47,095 nucleotides of DNA, from positions 1 to 47,095 of the forward strand of contig WRMK01000003.1 of NCBI GenBank assembly GCA_009777155.1. Reading direction: 5' to 3'. Positions within the stretch are counted from its first letter, which is position 1, and the number at the start of each line of letters is the position of its first letter. The position numbers and the translations under genes are program-made. This DNA is from Oscillospiraceae bacterium. Its GTDB lineage: Bacteria; Bacillota; Clostridia; Oscillospirales; Ruminococcaceae. The notes beneath the pieces are model-generated. The model had not been told where the DNA came from and did no database searches. It saw only the letters and a program-made list of their open reading frames with translations. This document shows positions 23,408 to 32,423 of this stretch, in pieces.

Positions 23408-25108
23408 TTATCCTGCCGCAAGCAGGTCTGCGAAGCTTATGCCGTTTTCGTCACTGTCAGAATCTTCGCCGTTTTGCTGCTGCCCCTGCCCCTGCTGATT
23501 TTTGCCGTTACCGCGGTTGTCGCTTTGCTCGTTATAGTCGGGCTTGTGTTCGACTGTGAGGCTTTCGAGTTTTACATCACTTTTGTCAATCGCCGCCAAT
23601 AACTCAAGGTTGCCGCGGATTTTCCCGCTTGCTTCCTGCAACAACGCCGCTGTGCGCGCCTTTTCCGCTATGATTTGGATTACCGCGTCTTTTCCGTCCA
23701 TAATCATCTTGACGGTGATTTTGCCGAGCTCGGCGGGGTTCAGAACCATTTCAAAGGTAGTCGAACCTGTTTTACCTGCTTTGAGTGCCGCCAATTTCTG
23801 GTGAATCTCGCCGCTTAATCTGATGACTTCCCGTGAAAAGGGCCGTTTTGCCTCGTTATGAGCCTCGTCAAGTGTCTCAACTGCGGGTTTTTGCGCGGGT
23901 ATTTCCAGTTTCGGGGTGAGGTCGCCCGTTTCGAGATTTAGCGACTTATCGGTTTGGGTTTTTGCCGTGGTGCTGTCGCTGTTAAATTCCTCGATACTTT
24001 GCAGAAGTTGTGCAAATTCTGCGGGTTTTTCTTGAATTTCGGGCTTTGCCGCTGTCATTGCGAGCAGTTCCCATGCTTTCAAGATACTGTCGGGTTCGGA
24101 GGTTGTGGTTGCCAATTGCCCTTCAAGTTGTTCATAACTGCCGCTTGCCTTTAACAGTAGTTCAAGGTTTTGCCGCGTGGTTACGGTCTTGAGCAGTTCT
24201 CGTGCTTCTTCGAGGGTAATTGCGTTGCCGAGAACGGCGTGATTGGGCGGGCCTGTGCTTGTTTGAGGTGTTTGCAGTGTCTTTGCCGCATCTTCCATGT
24301 AGACTGCGGTTGCAATTTTGTGCATGTTCTCCGCTGTCCACTCCGCGCTTTCCTTTGTCAGTGCCGCCGCTTGTTGGTACATCGCTTGATACACGGCGAA
24401 TTGGTTTGTGAGGGCGGTCTCTGTGAGGGCTTTCCCGATTAGAGTGTCTGCGATTGTTTCCCCTGCGAGAATTTTCCCTATGAGGGCCTCCGTGCTGGTA
24501 TCCGTGTCCACCACCGTGGGTTCTACGTTTGCGGGGTTCGTAGGCGTATTGACAATGTTGGAATGTGCGGGGCTTCCGATGTTCACCGTGGTTTGCGTGG
24601 GGAGAGCATCAATAAGCTGTTGCAAACTTTCCATGGTCCACTTCGCGCTTTCGCTGTTCAACTCTCCCGCTTGCACATGTTCTTGAATGGCCGATTGGGA
24701 TAGGTTAAGTGGGTCATGCGTTTCGGCTTGCAGAATTTCGCCTGTGTCGAGGTTTACGTGGGTGTACGCCCCAAATGCTTGCGGGTTGACGTAATCCTGA
24801 ACGATTTCGCGGTTTTCTGCGAGTTGTGCAAATTCTGCCAGTACCGATGCTGTTTGCAGTCCCGATTTGCCGAGCAGTATCTGCTCTACAATATCAGTGT
24901 AGCTAAGGTCGAGTGCGTTCCACGGGATTTCGCTTTGGGGTATTGCTTGCGGATTGTCCTGCAAAAACTTTTTGACCGCTCGGGATATGTATTTGCAGAA
25001 ACTGCTCTCGAGGAAATCGCCTTTGATACTGCCTTTGATGTCCAATGTGCGGACGTCGGTGATTACCGGAGTTTGAGTCATGGTAGCTGCGCTTGTGTTA
25101 ATTAACAT
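23408..25108 (-). CDS. fliK: Flagellar hook-length control protein FliK
   Basis: A 566-residue secreted molecular ruler. The first ~400 residues are low-complexity, Thr/Ala/Glu-rich. The conserved C-terminal Flg_hook domain carries FEMVLNPAELGKITVKMIMDG (about 445-465), which contacts FlhB to switch export. A Gln/Asn/Asp-rich tail follows. The AAAGGAGG Shine-Dalgarno is strong. Two imperfect internal repeats (SAKWTMESLQQLIDAL and SAEWTAENMHKIATAV) are visible in the N-terminal part. Confidence 0.92.
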   Translation of the reverse strand: MLINTSAATMTQTPVITDVRTLDIKGSIKGDFLESSFCKYISRAVKKFLQDNPQAIPQSEIPWNALDLSYTDIVEQILLGKSGLQTASVLAEFAQLAENREIVQDYVNPQAFGAYTHVNLDTGEILQAETHDPLNLSQSAIQEHVQAGELNSESAKWTMESLQQLIDALPTQTTVNIGSPAHSNIVNTPTNPANVEPTVVDTDTSTEALIGKILAGETIADTLIGKALTETALTNQFAVYQAMYQQAAALTKESAEWTAENMHKIATAVYMEDAAKTLQTPQTSTGPPNHAVLGNAITLEEARELLKTVTTRQNLELLLKASGSYEQLEGQLATTTSEPDSILKAWELLAMTAAKPEIQEKPAEFAQLLQSIEEFNSDSTTAKTQTDKSLNLETGDLTPKLEIPAQKPAVETLDEAHNEAKRPFSREVIRLSGEIHQKLAALKAGKTGSTTFEMVLNPAELGKITVKMIMDGKDAVIQIIAEKARTAALLQEASGKIRGNLELLAAIDKSDVKLESLTVEHKPDYNEQSDNRGNGKNQQGQGQQQNGEDSDSDENGISFADLLAAG

Positions 25109-25248
25109 TGCCTTACACCTCCTTTCTGTAAGGTTTTGTTGTTATTTATATTAAATCGTTACCGATTCAATACCATGAGTAGTTACAGCCTAAACTTAAA
25201 AGCCCGTCTGCAACTGAAATAAGCGCATATTTCTCCATACTATACAAA

Positions 25249-25278
25249 ATTATAACATGATATACTAACAAAAGTCAA
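25249..25278 (-). promoter_or_regulatory. Likely internal promoter before fliK
   Basis: Minus strand TTGACT (25273-25278), an 18-bp spacer and TATAAT (25249-25254) lie about 140 bp upstream of the fliK ATG in an AT-rich gap. It would allow separate expression of fliK and the genes after it. Confidence 0.6.
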
Positions 25279-25385
25279 GGTTTATTTGAGATATTTACAA
25301 AAATTTCTATAATTTTTGTCGAAAATGGGGTTAATTTTTGTTAATCGGGGCCGAAATGTACTATATGTGGGGTTGTATGCGTAAA

Positions 25386-25592
25386 ATCCACGGGCGGGCG
25401 AACATAGCATTAGGCGACTGCATGACCCACGGGCGAACACAGTTCGCCCCTACATGGCGCAACGCTACAAAGTCGGCGGGGATTTATCGGGCGGAACGGT
25501 TATGAACCGTTCCCTACATGGTGCGAATATACGAAGTCGGCGGGGATTTAGCGGGCGGAACGGAGTTCGCCCTCACATTGCCTGTTTTCGGA
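25386..25592. repeat. Cluster of TGTAGGG-frame hairpins downstream of fliJ
   Basis: At least three hairpins are seen (stems GGGCGAAC near 25433-25450, GGAACGGTT near 25495-25513, and GGGCGGAAC near 25553-25572), linked by two copies of AAGTCGGCGGGGATTTA. The duplicated fliJ tail adjoins the last hairpin. Confidence 0.75.
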
Positions 25593-25623
25593 AGTCGGCG
25601 TTGGTGATAAACTCGTCAATGAC
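25573..25623 (-). pseudogene. Detached duplicate of the fliJ C-terminal tail
   Basis: On the minus strand this stretch reads VIDEFITNADFRKQAM then TGA. The real FliJ ends FIDEFITNADFRRQGKA about 25 bp upstream in transcription direction. The near-identical ten residues IDEFITNADF cannot be chance. There is no start codon or ribosome site, so it is a remnant. Its stop lies at the edge of a TGTGAGGGCG hairpin. Confidence 0.8.
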
Positions 25624-25646
25624 AACATGGAAGACTTCATGAGACC

Positions 25647-26099
25647 TTACGCCTTCCCCTGCCTTCTAAAATCCGCATTCGTTATAAACTCATCAATGAA
25701 AATCTCGTGTTCTTTGAGTTCGGCGGCGCGGTATTCCTCGAGCTGGGCTTCTTCGAGCTTTTCGAGCGAGGAAAACTCGCGTTGCAATTCGAGAACCGCC
25801 TCGAGTTGCAGCTGAACCTCGTCTTCTTTTGCGAGGATTTCGTTTTGCTTTAGGTGGGCGTCGTGCTTGCGGACTGTGATGAAGCGTTTGCCCGCGGCGA
25901 TTTCGATGGGGGTTGTACCTTGTTGCATTTTCGCGGCGAGCTCGTTGTTTTTGTTGAATATTTCGTCGAGAATGTCGGCTAATTGGTGTCGCAGTACCAT
26001 TAATTCACGCCGCAAAACGCCGAGGGTGTTCTTCTCGGCTTCGAGCATGCGTTCTTTGTATTGTTTCAGTCGGGCTAAGGTGAAGACAAATCTTTTCAT
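25647..26099 (-). CDS. fliJ: Flagellar export chaperone FliJ
   Basis: A 150-residue, almost entirely coiled-coil protein (MKRFVFTLARLKQYKERMLEAEKNTL start) that binds FliI and FlhA in export. Length and position between fliI and fliK are normal. The ATG at 26099 has GGAAGG 13 nt upstream and TGAAAGTATG immediately before. An in-frame ATG eight codons earlier is less likely. A degenerate second copy of its last codons lies downstream. Confidence 0.9.
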   Translation of the reverse strand: MKRFVFTLARLKQYKERMLEAEKNTLGVLRRELMVLRHQLADILDEIFNKNNELAAKMQQGTTPIEIAAGKRFITVRKHDAHLKQNEILAKEDEVQLQLEAVLELQREFSSLEKLEEAQLEEYRAAELKEHEIFIDEFITNADFRRQGKA

Positions 26100-26185
26100 A
26101 CTTTCAATATGTCCTTCCTTCATAAAATCTCATTTAAGGGTATCGTTTTCCCCGATATGCACCAGATTTTTCAAGGTCTCCAATT

Positions 26186-26245
26186 CCATGCCGCCGTAGG
26201 TTCGTGTTGGTTTTTATGTGGTTTGCGGCATGGGTTTTGCCTTTC
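26186..26245 (-). promoter_or_regulatory. Fourth copy of the CCATGCCGC hairpin with upstream Shine-Dalgarno
   Basis: In mRNA order: GAAAGGC (26239-26245), CCATGCCGC (26225-26233), loop, GCGGCATGG (26186-26194 region), then ATTGGAGACCTTGAAAAAT. Unlike the other copies it is not directly before an annotated gene. A 19-codon frame MELETLKNLVHIGENDTLK starts at its last ATG and ends 34 nt before the fliJ start, possibly a leader or a gene remnant. Confidence 0.5.
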
Positions 26246-26279
26246 GTTGGTTTTCGATGTTGAATAGTTTCTGCGGGCT

Positions 26280-26685
26280 TTGCGGCGAAGCTACGCTTCG
26301 CATAACGGGGGACGTTCATTTCTTTGCCCACGCAAAGAAACGAACCAAAGAAACGTGCGCCATGCGGCGGGCACGATACTCGCAGGGTGTCTTTACACGA
26401 AAATCCGCCGATTAAGTCGTGCTATGCCAAGGTAGGCGGGCGTATTTTCGTATTGCGTACATCTGGGGGATGGGTTGTGGGGTTTTTGGTTGTGGGGGCG
26501 TTTTCAATGTTTCCGCATTTTCTGTTGCCTGTGGGCTTTTTCAGTGTAGGGGCGAACTGCGTTCGCCCGTTGGTTTTTGGTTGTGGGGGATTTTGTAGAG
26601 TTGTAAATTATTCAGTCGGAAAACCGTCCGCTACGCGGACTCCACAATTGTCCATTGTCCATTGTCCATTGTCAATTGCCGCTAA
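26280..26685. repeat. Repeat-filled gap between fliI and fliJ
   Basis: It holds a GCGAAGCTACGCTTCGC palindrome (26283-26299), a TTTCTTTGCCCACGCAAAGAAA palindrome (26320-26341) followed by ACCAAAGAAA, a TGTAGGG hairpin with stem GGGCGAAC (26547-26571), and a GTCCGCTACGCGGAC hairpin leading to TTGTCCA heptads (26628-26680). The last heptad supplies the fliI stop codon. No gene was found. Confidence 0.7.
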
Positions 26686-27982
26686 CAGCGGCCTCCAACA
26701 TCTTAACAGTCTCCGCCAAGTCAAACGAATCCTTCGTCCGCTGTTTCAGGAAGGCGTTTATGGCGTCGATTTTGTTTATTGCCTCGTCTAAGGCGGCGTT
26801 TGTGCCTTTTTTATACGCGCCTATATTAATAAGGTCGGCGTTTGTTTCGTACAGCGAGAGCAAGTTTCGCAGTTCGTTTGCTAAGTCTTGGTGTTCTTGC
26901 GGGGTTACGAGTACCATTAGGCGGGAGACACTGTTTAGTATGTCTATGGCGGGGTAGTGGTTGCGGGCGGCGATTTTGCGGGATAGGACTATGTGGCCGT
27001 CGATGATTCCGCGGACTGTGTCGGCAATCGGCTCATTTGTATCGTCGCCTTCTACCAAAACCGCGTAAATCCCTGTGATACTGCCTTTTTCAAAGCAACC
27101 TGCGCGTTCTAAAAGCTTTGGCAGTGCCGAATAAATCGACGGGGTGTACCCGCGTGCAATCGGCGGTTCGCCAATTGACAAGCCCACTTCGCGTTGTGCC
27201 ATTGCGAAACGTGTCAGATTATCCATCATCAGCAGTACATCTTTTCCCTGCGCCATGAAATATTCTGCAATCGCGGTGGCGGTGAGCGGGCATTTGTTAC
27301 GCATCATTGCGGGTTGGTCGCTTGTCGCGACTACCACGACCGACCGCGCCATGCCCTCGTCTCCCAAGTCGTTCTCGATAAATTCGCGCACTTCACGGCC
27401 GCGCTCCCCGACAAGCGCGATGACGTTCAAGTCGGCCTTGACTTTGCGTGCCACCATGCCCATCAGCGTAGACTTACCCACGCCCGAGCCCGCGAAAATG
27501 CCGATTCTCTGCCCTTTGCCGAGTGTCATAACCCCGTCAATTGCTTTGATACCGAGTTCAATCGGTTCTGCGATTTTCGGGCGGGTCAGCGGGTTCACCG
27601 GTTCGCCCGAAATCGGGACTTCCCCGGTGTAGTCGATGTCCGCGCCGCCGTCAAGCGGTCTGCCGATTGCGTCTATGATACGCCCGATAAGCTTGTTGCC
27701 GGTTTTGACCATCAGCTTATCGCCGGTATTGTCTACGATACTCCCCGGGCCGATTCCCTCGATGTCGGTGTAAGGCATGAGCAGGACGTTTTGGGAGTTG
27801 AACCCGACGACTTCCGCAAAGACGTGGCTCTGCATATCTTTGCTGTAAATGCGGCAGACGTCCCCAATGTTGCAGGACGGCCCGCTCGCCTCAATCGTCA
27901 TGCCGATAATCTTCTCAATCTTACCCATGTTGCGGTAAGATTCGTAGGTTTTGAGTTCTTTTATAAAGCCTTGTAGGTTCAT
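26672..27982 (-). CDS. fliI: Flagellar export ATPase FliI
   Basis: A 436-residue F1-beta-like ATPase energising flagellar export. The Walker A GSGVGKST is at residues 165-172, the Walker B region VLLMMDNLTRFA and the family motif GEPPIARGYTPSIYSALP follow. The last codons SGN and the TGA run into a GACAATG heptad array. The ATG lies near a GCAGAAT heptad array, and no strong Shine-Dalgarno is visible. Order fliH-fliI-fliJ is standard. Confidence 0.96.
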   Translation of the reverse strand: MNLQGFIKELKTYESYRNMGKIEKIIGMTIEASGPSCNIGDVCRIYSKDMQSHVFAEVVGFNSQNVLLMPYTDIEGIGPGSIVDNTGDKLMVKTGNKLIGRIIDAIGRPLDGGADIDYTGEVPISGEPVNPLTRPKIAEPIELGIKAIDGVMTLGKGQRIGIFAGSGVGKSTLMGMVARKVKADLNVIALVGERGREVREFIENDLGDEGMARSVVVVATSDQPAMMRNKCPLTATAIAEYFMAQGKDVLLMMDNLTRFAMAQREVGLSIGEPPIARGYTPSIYSALPKLLERAGCFEKGSITGIYAVLVEGDDTNEPIADTVRGIIDGHIVLSRKIAARNHYPAIDILNSVSRLMVLVTPQEHQDLANELRNLLSLYETNADLINIGAYKKGTNAALDEAINKIDAINAFLKQRTKDSFDLAETVKMLEAAVSGN

Positions 27983-27989
27983 TTTTCAC

Positions 27990-28304
27990 CTAATGCAAAA
28001 TGCAGAATGCAGAATGCAGAAATAGTTTAATTTATAAGGTTATAGTACCTGTTTCAGCGATTTATGCGGGCGAACCGTGGTAACTCGCCCCTACATGGTG
28101 GTATATTTTTATGTGGTTGGAAATTTTCGCTGTAGGGTCGGGTTTCCACGCCCGACCGTAAATTTTTCTGTCGTTTATATTCTTTTTCAGTGTAGGGGCG
28201 AACTGTGTTCGCCCGTTGGATTTCGGCGTTATTCGCGGTCGGGCATGGAAGCCCGACCCTACCTATCGTGGGTTTTGCGGACGGGCAATGCCCGCCCCTA
28301 CATA
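27990..28304. repeat. Heptad end plus five TGTAGGG-frame hairpins
   Basis: A GCAGAAT array without partner (27992-28023) is followed by hairpins with stems GGGCGAAC/GAGTCGCCC-like (28069-28096), GGGTCGGG (28135-28156), GGGCGAAC (28194-28214), GGTCGGGC (28238-28259) and GGACGGGC (28277-28297). Each has the TGTAGGG or CCCTACA outer frame. No gene was found in this 326-bp gap. Confidence 0.8.
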
Positions 28305-28308
28305 TAAA

Positions 28309-29286
28309 TCAATCCGCCGTGTCGGACTTTTCCCTAAATTTTCCCTTGCCGAGTTTCTCAATCATCATCAACTGCGTAGCGACCCCTGCGTCGGTGATTT
28401 CGCTGCCGTTGTCGAGTATGAGGGTGCCGGGCGGGGCGTCTTTTACGACTTCAAATTCGATAAATTGATTCTCGCGGAAGACTTCCTTTAAGGTATCGAC
28501 GCCTGCCGTGCCGAGTTGCTCGACGTCGAGTTTCGACAACGTCACCTTGACAAATTCCGAGTTGCGGAAGCCTTTTGCGGCCTCTTTGAGCATGCGTGTA
28601 ATGACCGCTTTGTCCTTTTGGCCGAGCGATTTGACGGTGATTTTGTTCGCAATCGTGTAAATCGCGTCGTAGACCTGCGTTTCGTGCTCCTTGAAGAACC
28701 GCTCCCGCTCCTTGTCAACATACTCAAGGTTCGCCATAAGCTCCCTTAAAGTTTCCTTCGACTCGTTCAGGCCCTTCTCGTAGCCCTCGCTGTAGCCTTT
28801 TTGATTACCCTCGCTGTAGCCGCGGTCGTAGCCCTCTTTGTGGCCGTCCGTGGAGGCCTTTTCGCGCAAGTCGGTGCACTCCTGCTCGTTCTTGGCGTAG
28901 AGCTTGCGTATATCGTTTTCGGTAGTTTCAATCAGCCGTTGCGCCCATTCGCGGGCATCAAGGCGGGATTTCTCGCCCTCTGCAATGTATTGCACCCGGA
29001 GAGCCTCGTATTCCCTAACGATTTCCTCCCGCAGAATCAGCTGTTCTTGCGGGGTAAGCGGCTGTTCGGGGGGTTCGGCTTGGGTATCGGGACTTTGGCT
29101 TTGCGGATTTGGCGCAGACCGCGCACCCGCACGCAACACAGGTCGCGGCGGCGCAGGTACACCCGCATTAGCGGCAGTAAACTCCCGAAACGCCGGCACA
29201 GGAGCAGTCTCCATAGGCTTACGCCCCCCCTGCCCACCTTGCCCGTTGACATATACAAAATTGTTACTTTTTAATACTTGAGACAC
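28309..29286 (-). CDS. fliH: Flagellar export regulator FliH
   Basis: A 325-residue FliH, regulator of FliI. A disordered Pro/Ala/Gln-rich N terminus is followed by a long coiled coil and the FliH-typical glycine repeats (GHKEGYDRGYSEGNQKGYSEGYEKG, about 160-190). The C-terminal globular domain follows. GTG at 29286 is chosen with GGAGG about 5 nt upstream. Stop TGA is followed at once by a TGTAGGG hairpin. Confidence 0.92.
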   Translation of the reverse strand: MSQVLKSNNFVYVNGQGGQGGRKPMETAPVPAFREFTAANAGVPAPPRPVLRAGARSAPNPQSQSPDTQAEPPEQPLTPQEQLILREEIVREYEALRVQYIAEGEKSRLDAREWAQRLIETTENDIRKLYAKNEQECTDLREKASTDGHKEGYDRGYSEGNQKGYSEGYEKGLNESKETLRELMANLEYVDKERERFFKEHETQVYDAIYTIANKITVKSLGQKDKAVITRMLKEAAKGFRNSEFVKVTLSKLDVEQLGTAGVDTLKEVFRENQFIEFEVVKDAPPGTLILDNGSEITDAGVATQLMMIEKLGKGKFREKSDTAD

Positions 29287-29304
29287 AAAAAACCTCCGGC
29301 TTTT

Positions 29305-29500
29305 TTAATGCAGAAATAAGAATGCAGAATGCAGAAATAATTTAGTTTTTAAGTTGTTCCCTACGGAAACGCGCCTTGTAATTTTATTTAATTAATCGAC
29401 CGGCTTCCGACGGAAATAAGCCTTGCAAGTCGCTTATTTCTGCATTTTGCATTCTGCATTCTGCATTATTTCTGCATTCTGCATTCTGCATTCTGCATTA
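29305..29500. repeat. Heptad-bounded element with extended right array, GCAGAAT flavour
   Basis: Left array 29308-29338, interior with GCTTCCGACGGAAATAAGCC and the GCTTATTT stem arm, and a right array that is doubled (about 29437-29500). It abuts the fliG stop codon. Confidence 0.87.
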
Positions 29501-30502
29501 CGAGATAATTTCGTCTGCTCCGCCTTTAGCAATCACCAACACGCCGTCGTCTTCAAGCCGCCTGATTACTGCGACTATGCGCTGTTGGCTCTCCTCGACG
29601 TCCCGCATACGCACGTTCGAGAGGTACTCGATGTCGGTTTGCAGGCTCTCCCTTGCACGTTGCGACATGTTTCTGTAGATTGCATCGGCGACTTCCGAGG
29701 TCGAGCCTTTGATTGCAACCGACAAATCTTTCGGGTCGATTTCCTTGAGGAACGCCTGTACCGACAAATCGTCCAGCATGACAATGTCCTCGAATACGAA
29801 CATCTTCTGACGGATTTCGTCCGCTAATTTCGGGTCGCGCTGTGCCAATTCATCGAATATCTGCTTTTCGGTGCTTCTGTCTACCGAGTTCAGCACGTCG
29901 GCAATGTAATTTATGCCGCCCACGTCCATGCTCTCGGAGGTCACAAGGTTGGAGAATTTGCGCTCCAAGGTCGCTTCGATTGAACGGACGACGTCGGGGG
30001 ACGCCGAGTCCATCTTTGCGATACGCTCGACTACCTCGATTCGTGTATCTTTGGGCAACTCGCTCAAAATTGCCGATGCTTGGTCGCTTCGTGCATAGGA
30101 AAGTATCAGCGCAATCGTCTGCGGGTGCTCGTTCTGCACAATTGCGAGCAGGTTTTTATAGTCGGCTCTGCGGACAAAGCCGAACGCTTTTGTTTTAAGC
30201 TGTTTGGTAATCTTCTCGAACAGTGCCGCCGCCTGTTGCGGGCCGAACGCCTTTTCGAGTACCTCCCGCGCGTAGTCCACCCCGCCCTCGGAGATGACTT
30301 TCTGGGTAAGGCAAAGCTCGTAGAAGTCGTTCAAGACTTCCTCGACGATTTCCATAGGCCAGTAGTCGTTTTTGGCGACTTCAAGGGTAAGTTTCTCGAT
30401 TTCATCGTCGCTGAAGTTCTTAAAAACCATAGAAGCATTCTCAGTGCCTATAGAAGAAAGCACCAATGAAGCCTTTTGCATGTTAGTAATACTGCCTGCC
30501 AT
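29498..30502 (-). CDS. fliG: Flagellar motor switch protein FliG
   Basis: A 334-residue C-ring protein that touches the stator. NEHPQTIALILSYARSDQASAILSELP (armadillo middle domain) and the charged C-terminal domain (EIDPKDLSVAIKG, MSQRARESLQTDIEYL) are intact. The start at 30502 lies after a GGGGGTGTGG stretch. The longer frame passes through a repeat element. Confidence 0.96.
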   Translation of the reverse strand: MAGSITNMQKASLVLSSIGTENASMVFKNFSDDEIEKLTLEVAKNDYWPMEIVEEVLNDFYELCLTQKVISEGGVDYAREVLEKAFGPQQAAALFEKITKQLKTKAFGFVRRADYKNLLAIVQNEHPQTIALILSYARSDQASAILSELPKDTRIEVVERIAKMDSASPDVVRSIEATLERKFSNLVTSESMDVGGINYIADVLNSVDRSTEKQIFDELAQRDPKLADEIRQKMFVFEDIVMLDDLSVQAFLKEIDPKDLSVAIKGSTSEVADAIYRNMSQRARESLQTDIEYLSNVRMRDVEESQQRIVAVIRRLEDDGVLVIAKGGADEIIS

Positions 30503-30516
30503 ATTTCCACACCCCC

Positions 30517-30733
30517 GTGTTGAATAATTGACAATTGACAATGTATAATTGACAATTGTGGTGTCCGCCACGGCGGACGGTTTTCCGATTGAATAGTTTA
30601 TATCTCGATGATTTTCTATCACGATTGCTGAAATTTTCACTTGCAATGGGCTTTTCACGCCTATTAAAGTCTTGAACCATCGCGGAGCGACACCTCAATT
30701 GTCCATTGTCCATTGTCCATTGTCAATTGTTCG
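30517..30733. repeat. Heptad-bounded element, GACAATT flavour
   Basis: TTGACAA/TGGACAA-type heptads at both ends enclose a CCGCCACGGCGG palindrome, CACGCCTATTAAAGTC, and ATCGCGGAGCGACACC. This is the same interior as the GAATAAT-flavoured elements at 3867-4072 and 13064-13243, but with different terminal heptads. Confidence 0.87.
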
Positions 30734-32365
30734 TCATTCTTCTCGTATCCACGTCCTAATCAACTGTGCCACTATATCCGGGCTGCTTTGTGCGAATTCG
30801 CGGATTTCGTTTTTGAGTAGGGCTTCGCGGGTCTCGGAGCCTTCGGGGTGGAGCAGTGACTGAATTTGCACCGCGTCTTCCTCGTCGGCTATTCTCACGT
30901 TGAAAGTATTATACTCGTCGTCGAACGCGGGTGTCCCGCCGATGCCTTGATATGCGGCGTTGGAGCGGACAAGCTTGCGCTTGCGTGAACCCGACGACAT
31001 TATCGCCAACAGGAACAGTATTATAAGGAGTGCGCCCAAAGCGATTACCACGAATATCAGTACATTTCTCACAACCGGTATCGGCGCGGCTTCGTCAAAG
31101 TCGGGGCCTGCGGGCGGGAAGATTGTCGCTTTAACGCTGACGTTGTCAACCGGTTGCCCCGCGCCCATTGCCACAAGATACCGCCACTCGTCCAACTGGT
31201 CTTGGGTCATCGCGCTCTCGTGAATCTGCACTGCGATTGTAATATCCTCAAGCGTTGCACCGTTCGACTCGGCTATTTTGCGATGTGTGTCCACCAAATA
31301 ATTAGTGTTAATCATGTTTTCAAGGAAGATTTCGCCCATTGTCTCGGGGTCGTAGGTGGGGTAGCCGGGCGAGATGTCGGCGTTGATAATCGCGCCGACT
31401 AAGTCTGCATCAAGATTCATGCCGTTCATAATCAGACTGCGCTGTTCGTCACTGATAGGGCCGTGCTGAAAGCCGTTCTCGTCTACGTTAACGCCTTGAT
31501 AAGTTATTGAGTCGGAGTTCCAATTAGAGAAGTCGATATTGGCGAACGCCGCTACTCTAAAGTCTCTCACAGTCCCTTCCAACAACGCCGAAATGCTGTC
31601 CACGATGTCGTTTTGCACCATGTTGCGGTAGGCGTTTTGCTCGCGGATTCGTTGCATGTCAAGCACAAGCTGGCTCTCGGCGTTGCCCATGTCTTCGGGA
31701 ATCAGCGGCATGCCGTCTTGGTTAATTATCGTCAAGTTCTCGTCTGTGAGCCGGGGTACCGAGGTCAAAACCAAGTTCCGTACCCCCTCGATTTCTTTTG
31801 CAGAGAGCCTGTCTGTGAGGGTGAGGGTGACTGCCGCCCTTGCGTTTTCACGGTCGGCGTTGAGGACGTGGCGGCGTTCGTCTGCGGGGGTTATGATGAC
31901 GTCGGCGTGTTTAATTTTGGTGATTTGCCGTAAGGTCGCGGCAATGTTAGCCTCGAGTTGCTGTCTTTGGACTTCTTTCACTTGTGCCTCGGTCGAGAAC
32001 ATTCCCACGCCCTCGTTCCAGATGTCGTAGTTGAAAGTGGTGCGGGGGTAGCCCTGCATTGCAAGCTGCATACGGGCGTATTCAAGCTGATTGCTCGGCA
32101 CGCTGATTGTCCCCGCCGAATAGTTATAGTCTGTGATGCCAAGCTCGCCGAGTGCGGTGAAGATTTCGCCGCGTTCGGAGTCGGCAACCTCGGTGTAAAG
32201 CACTTCATAGCCGGTCTGCCGCGATAACACGATGACAAAGGCAAGCGAGATAACCGTCGCCGCAAATAAGCCCATTATCACCATGCGGGTGGCTTTGTTG
32301 GCGGCTTCCCATTTAGTCTTGATGAAAAGAGCTAACTTGCCGAAAATTTCCTTTGCTTTTTCCAT
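30734..32365 (-). CDS. fliF: Flagellar MS-ring protein FliF
   Basis: A 543-residue MS-ring protein: membrane span near residues 25-47, ring-building motifs with GYEVLYTEVADSERGEIFTALGELGI near 50-75, NADRENARAAVTLTL near 170, and a second span near 435-460 (VLIFVVIALGALLIILFLLAIM). The C-terminal tail that binds FliG ends in PDIVAQLIRTWIREE. The ATG has AAGGAAAG upstream. Confidence 0.96.
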   Translation of the reverse strand: MEKAKEIFGKLALFIKTKWEAANKATRMVIMGLFAATVISLAFVIVLSRQTGYEVLYTEVADSERGEIFTALGELGITDYNYSAGTISVPSNQLEYARMQLAMQGYPRTTFNYDIWNEGVGMFSTEAQVKEVQRQQLEANIAATLRQITKIKHADVIITPADERRHVLNADRENARAAVTLTLTDRLSAKEIEGVRNLVLTSVPRLTDENLTIINQDGMPLIPEDMGNAESQLVLDMQRIREQNAYRNMVQNDIVDSISALLEGTVRDFRVAAFANIDFSNWNSDSITYQGVNVDENGFQHGPISDEQRSLIMNGMNLDADLVGAIINADISPGYPTYDPETMGEIFLENMINTNYLVDTHRKIAESNGATLEDITIAVQIHESAMTQDQLDEWRYLVAMGAGQPVDNVSVKATIFPPAGPDFDEAAPIPVVRNVLIFVVIALGALLIILFLLAIMSSGSRKRKLVRSNAAYQGIGGTPAFDDEYNTFNVRIADEEDAVQIQSLLHPEGSETREALLKNEIREFAQSSPDIVAQLIRTWIREE

Positions 32366-32423
32366 GATATGTAGACTTTCCTTTCATTTCGTTGATTCTT
32401 TATATACTATATATAATATAAGA

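Noticed and set aside
26134-26331. 65-aa minus-strand frame upstream of fliJ
   Set aside because: It runs through the hairpin element and palindromes, has no Shine-Dalgarno and no protein-like pattern.
26315-26350. TTTCTTTGCCCACGCAAAGAAA palindrome as a terminator
   Set aside because: No T-run follows on either strand. It resembles a widely dispersed intergenic repeat.
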